DNA from: Actinomycetota bacterium
GTDB taxonomy: Bacteria; Actinomycetota; UBA4738; HRBIN12
Direction of reading: 5' to 3'
NCBI GenBank assembly: GCA_005885035.1
Contig: VAXZ01000115.1
Location: 1 to 38,762 of the forward strand
Length of the DNA stretch: 38,762 bases
The notes below the pieces were generated by a model. It made no database searches. It was not told the DNA's origin and saw nothing but the letters and a program-made list of their open reading frames with translations. The position numbers and the translations under genes were made by a program. How positions within the stretch are numbered: position 1 is the first letter of the stretch; each line of letters begins with the position of its first letter. This document shows, one piece after another, positions 35,405 to 38,762 of the stretch.

Positions 35405-36520
35405 ATGGCCCGCGCGGCGACCCTCACCGACGAACAGGTGCGCCGAGCGAGGACCGCTGCACAGCTCCTGCACCGGCCCGGTAGACGCTCCGTGGCCGAC
35501 CTCGTGTCCCATCTGACCGGTGTGCAGGCGCAGGTCCTCTCGGCCGCGAGCCTGGCGCTCCGAGCGCGCCGGGCGGGGCTCGCCGCGGCGGCCGTCGACC
35601 GCGCACGGGTCCGCGACCGCTCGATCGTGCTGTGCTGGGCGATGCGTGGCACGCTCCATCTGATCACTGCCGACGATCACGCGTGGCTGGTGCCGCTCGT
35701 GATCGAGCGACGGATCGCCAACGCCCACCGGCGTCTCCGCCAGGAGGGCGTCGGCGGGGACCAACCGAAGAAGGCGCTCCGAGCGATCGAGCGGATGCTC
35801 GATCGCGAGGGCCCGCTCCGGCGAGCGGAGATCGAGGAGCGGCTCCGGCGCCAGGGGATCCGCACCGAGGGCCAAGCGATCGCCCACCTCGTCTGGCTCG
35901 CTGCCGCAGAGGGCACGATCTGCTATGGGCCCGACCGTGATGGAGAGCGGTGCTTCGTGCTCGTCCGCGACTGGCTCGGGGGAGCGGCGACGGCGATGGA
36001 ACCGGGGTCCGCGCTCCACGAGCTCGTCGTGCGCTACCTGGGCGCGCACGCCCCCGCGGAGCCGGCGGACCTCACGACGTGGTCGGGGATCGCCCTCGCC
36101 GATGCGCGCCGCGGTTGGCGGGACGTCGAGGACCGCCTGGTCGAGGTTCCGACGGAGCGCGGGCCGCGGTGGGCGCTCCGGAGCGCGATCCCGCCGACCC
36201 CGGAGGAGGTGGTCAGGCTGCTACCCGCCTTCGACGAGTACCTGCTCGGGTGGAAGGACCGGAAGCTGATCGCGCCCGCCTCAGGCTGGAAGATGATCCA
36301 GCGCGGCGGAGGCTGGTTGCACCCGGTGGTCCTTCTCGACGGAAGGGCCGTGGGGACATGGACATCGGAGCGCACGGCCGACGGGCTCCGTGTGGACGTG
36401 AGCCCCTTCGGACCGTTGGCTCCTGCGCTCCGTCGCCGCATCGAGGAGGAGGCGCGAGACATCGGCAGGTTCCTGAAGGCCGAGATCAGGACGTCCTACC
36501 CGAAGAGGTCGGCGAGGTAA
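35405..36520 (+). CDS. Winged-helix DNA-binding protein, AlkZ-like DNA glycosylase family
   Basis: 371 aa; 'LTGVQAQVLSAASLALRARR' (QxQ motif), 'AMRGTLHLITADDHAWLVPL', 'LLPAFDEYLLGWKDRK'. Confidence 0.85.
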   Translation: MARAATLTDEQVRRARTAAQLLHRPGRRSVADLVSHLTGVQAQVLSAASLALRARRAGLAAAAVDRARVRDRSIVLCWAMRGTLHLITADDHAWLVPLVIERRIANAHRRLRQEGVGGDQPKKALRAIERMLDREGPLRRAEIEERLRRQGIRTEGQAIAHLVWLAAAEGTICYGPDRDGERCFVLVRDWLGGAATAMEPGSALHELVVRYLGAHAPAEPADLTTWSGIALADARRGWRDVEDRLVEVPTERGPRWALRSAIPPTPEEVVRLLPAFDEYLLGWKDRKLIAPASGWKMIQRGGGWLHPVVLLDGRAVGTWTSERTADGLRVDVSPFGPLAPALRRRIEEEARDIGRFLKAEIRTSYPKRSAR

Positions 36521-38409
36521 GCGTCGACCCCGGCAGACCCGGTGACGGGGGCGAGGAGGTCGTCGCGGACGTCGACGACCGGCCCACTCGCATCCAGGTG
36601 GGCGCGTACCTCCTCGGGATCGAGGAACCGCGACACCAGGCCGTACATATGGACGTCGTCGCGGGGCTTCTGCCGACGGTAGTAGCGCTGGGGGTACGAG
36701 ATCGTCAGGGCGTTGCGCGCACGGGTGAGGGCGACGTACAGGAGCCGACGCTCCTCCTCGAGCTCCTCGTCGTCACCGGCCGCCATGTCGCTCGGGATGT
36801 TGCCGTCGGACGCGTGGATCACGTGGACGACGTCCCACTCCAGGCCCTTCGCGGAGTGGATCGTGGACAGGATCAGGTAGTCCTCGTCCAACAGCGGCGC
36901 CCCGGCGAGGTCCGCCGTGGAGGCGGGCGGATCCAGGGTGAGCTCGGCGAGGAACCGGCCCCGTGACTCGTATCCGCGGGCGAGGTGCGTGAGCTGTTCG
37001 AGGTCGGCGGATCGGGAACCCGGCGAGTCGTACTTCCGGGCGATCACGGGCTCGAGGTACGCCCGGAGCCGTTCCAGCTGCGCGGCGGGGGCCATCGAGG
37101 CTTCGTCCCGGCAGCCGTCGAGTGCCGATCGGAGCTCGCGGATCCCATCGCCGGCGCCCTTCGGGACCGCGACCGGCTCCTCGAGGAAGTGGCGCAACGG
37201 CATGGACGGGTCGTCGGATCCGAGGAGACCCAGATCGTTCATCACGTTCCGCGCCGCCGTCGGTCCGATCCCCTCGGGGAGCTGGAGCACGCGGAACCAC
37301 TCCAGGCGATCGGAATGGTGCGCTGCGCGGAAGAGGACGGCCTGTTCCTTCAGCGGCACCCCGCGTTCGCGGTGCTCCAGGACCGATCGGCAGACGGCCT
37401 CGGCCTCGTCGGCATCGTCCACGCATGCGCACAGCGCGGGACGCTCGCCGTCGGTGCGCTCGGTCCAGAGGGACTTGTCGTGACGTTCCGCGGCGAGCGA
37501 GATCACCGCGTTCGACAACCGGAGGATCGCCGTGGTCGAGCGGTAGTTCCGTTCGAGCTTCACGACGGTGGCGCCGGGGAACCGGTCCGGGAAGTCCAGG
37601 ATGTTCCGGACGGTCGCGGCGCGGAACCCGTAGATCGCCTGGGCGTCGTCGCCCACCACCGTTAGGTTGCGGTCCGTCCCGCCGTGTCGCATGGCCGCGA
37701 GGATGTCTGCCTGGATCGCGTTCGTGTCCTGGTACTCATCCACGAGGACGTGGTCGAACAGCTGCGCGAGCTGCGATCCGGCGACCGGTGACGCCGCGAG
37801 CGCCTTCCAGAACAGGAGCAGGTCGTCGTAGTCGAGCGTCTGTTGGGCGCGCTTGCGCTCGACGTACGCGCGGAAGATCAGGCGGATCCCGTCCACGTCG
37901 TCGACGCACCACGGGTACCACCGTTGGACGACGTCGTCGAGCTTGACCCCCGCGTTGACGACGCGCGAATGGATCGCGGCGAGCGTGTCCTTCCGCGGGA
38001 AGCGCCGGCCGCGCGCCGCGAACCCGAGCTCTTCCCGCAGGAGGTTCATCACGTCTGCACCGTCGGCCTGATCGAGGACGGTGAACGCGGGGGACAGGCC
38101 GAGCGCGCGGCCGTTGATCCGCAGGAGCCGGTTCGCGACCGCGTGGAAGGTCCCGCCCCAGACGCGACCCGCGTCGGCGCGCCCGGTCATGCGCTGCGCC
38201 CGGTCGACGAGGTCCTTCGCCGCGCGCCGGCTGTAGGTGAGCAAGAGGATCCGTTCCGGCGGGACCGCGCGCTCGGTGACGAGCCAGGCCACCCGAGCGG
38301 CGAGCGTCGTCGTCTTCCCGGTGCCGGCGCCCGCCACGATCAGCAGTGGCCCGTCGCCGTGCGTCGCTGCCGCCCGCTGTTCCGGGTTCAGCTCACCCGT
38401 GTCGAACAT
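36496..38409 (-). CDS. UvrD/Rep-family ATP-dependent DNA helicase
   Basis: 'LNPEQRAAATHGDGPLLIVAGAGTGKTTTLAARVAWL', 'VLVDEYQDTNAIQ', 'TVVGDDAQAIYGFRAA', 'STIHSAKGLEWDVVHVIH', 'EEERRLLYVALTRARNAL'. Confidence 0.95.
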   Translation of the reverse strand: MFDTGELNPEQRAAATHGDGPLLIVAGAGTGKTTTLAARVAWLVTERAVPPERILLLTYSRRAAKDLVDRAQRMTGRADAGRVWGGTFHAVANRLLRINGRALGLSPAFTVLDQADGADVMNLLREELGFAARGRRFPRKDTLAAIHSRVVNAGVKLDDVVQRWYPWCVDDVDGIRLIFRAYVERKRAQQTLDYDDLLLFWKALAASPVAGSQLAQLFDHVLVDEYQDTNAIQADILAAMRHGGTDRNLTVVGDDAQAIYGFRAATVRNILDFPDRFPGATVVKLERNYRSTTAILRLSNAVISLAAERHDKSLWTERTDGERPALCACVDDADEAEAVCRSVLEHRERGVPLKEQAVLFRAAHHSDRLEWFRVLQLPEGIGPTAARNVMNDLGLLGSDDPSMPLRHFLEEPVAVPKGAGDGIRELRSALDGCRDEASMAPAAQLERLRAYLEPVIARKYDSPGSRSADLEQLTHLARGYESRGRFLAELTLDPPASTADLAGAPLLDEDYLILSTIHSAKGLEWDVVHVIHASDGNIPSDMAAGDDEELEEERRLLYVALTRARNALTISYPQRYYRRQKPRDDVHMYGLVSRFLDPEEVRAHLDASGPVVDVRDDLLAPVTGSAGVDAYLADLFG

Positions 38410-38459
38410 GTGTTCGAGGAGTATAGGACCCACGGGGGCGCTGAGGAAGGACCGGTCGG

Positions 38460-38762
38460 TCAGGCGGTGCGGAGGGCGCGGGCGGCCGCCGCCCGGTCGA
38501 ACCCGAGCTGTTCGGCACGCCGAAGGTAGGCGGCGGCCGCCCGCGCCAACGCCTCGTCGGGCGCGGCCGGGCGCTCGGGAAGTACGTCGCCGACGAACGT
38601 CCCCGCCCGGCCGCGCCCGACGATCCAACCTTCGTCCTCGAGCGCGCGGTAGGCACGGGCAACGGTGTTCGGCGACAATCCGAGCTGATCGGCGCAGACC
38701 CGGACCGGGGGGATCCGGTCGCCCGGAAGCAGCGAGCCGCGCCGGATCAGCGACGCGACTTG
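38460..38762 (-). CDS. GntR-family transcriptional regulator (partial, runs off right edge)
   Basis: 'VASLIRRGSLLPGDRIPPVRVCADQLGLSPNTVARAYRALEDEGWIVGRGRAGTFV' wHTH read from the minus strand to the window edge. Confidence 0.88.
   Translation of the reverse strand, partial: QVASLIRRGSLLPGDRIPPVRVCADQLGLSPNTVARAYRALEDEGWIVGRGRAGTFVGDVLPERPAAPDEALARAAAAYLRRAEQLGFDRAAAARALRTA

Overview
High-GC actinobacterial chromosomal window, mostly housekeeping genes. I see no CRISPR array, prophage or transposase. Main blocks, left to right: (1) cysH (partial, minus) with an elaborate leader: promoter, palindrome at the start site, poly-Cys uORF and intrinsic terminator. (2) An aceA - DHDPS-family aldolase - membrane cyclase/beta-propeller group. 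(3) An eroded histidine locus: hisD, a 33-codon hisC-start remnant, hisA, and a frameshifted hisG-like tail. (4) A beta-lactamase-family hydrolase and a double-length ThyX-like protein joined to the actinobacterial cell-envelope signalling cluster fhaA-fhaB-pstP-rodA/ftsW-pbpA-pknB. (5) tRNA-Leu(CAG), a frameshifted cupin, an ABC exporter, DUF4446 and bactofilin genes, and serS. (6) A five-PAS protein with no output domain, an alpha/beta hydrolase, tRNA-Ser(TGA) and a GNAT. (7) A SARP/BTAD-type regulator divergent from a berberine-bridge-like flavoprotein. (8) A membrane GAF protein plus orphan response regulator directly upstream of hemE-hemY/cgoX-hemQ. (9) PPK2, a HAD hydrolase, an AlkZ-like protein, a UvrD-like helicase and a GntR regulator (partial). 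The strongest finding is the compact putative cysteine-responsive attenuator in front of cysH (about 295-516). Next are the collapsed his operon (4612-6845) and the ThyX-like double-domain protein coupled to pknB. All calls are from reading the sequence and ORF translations; no searches were run.
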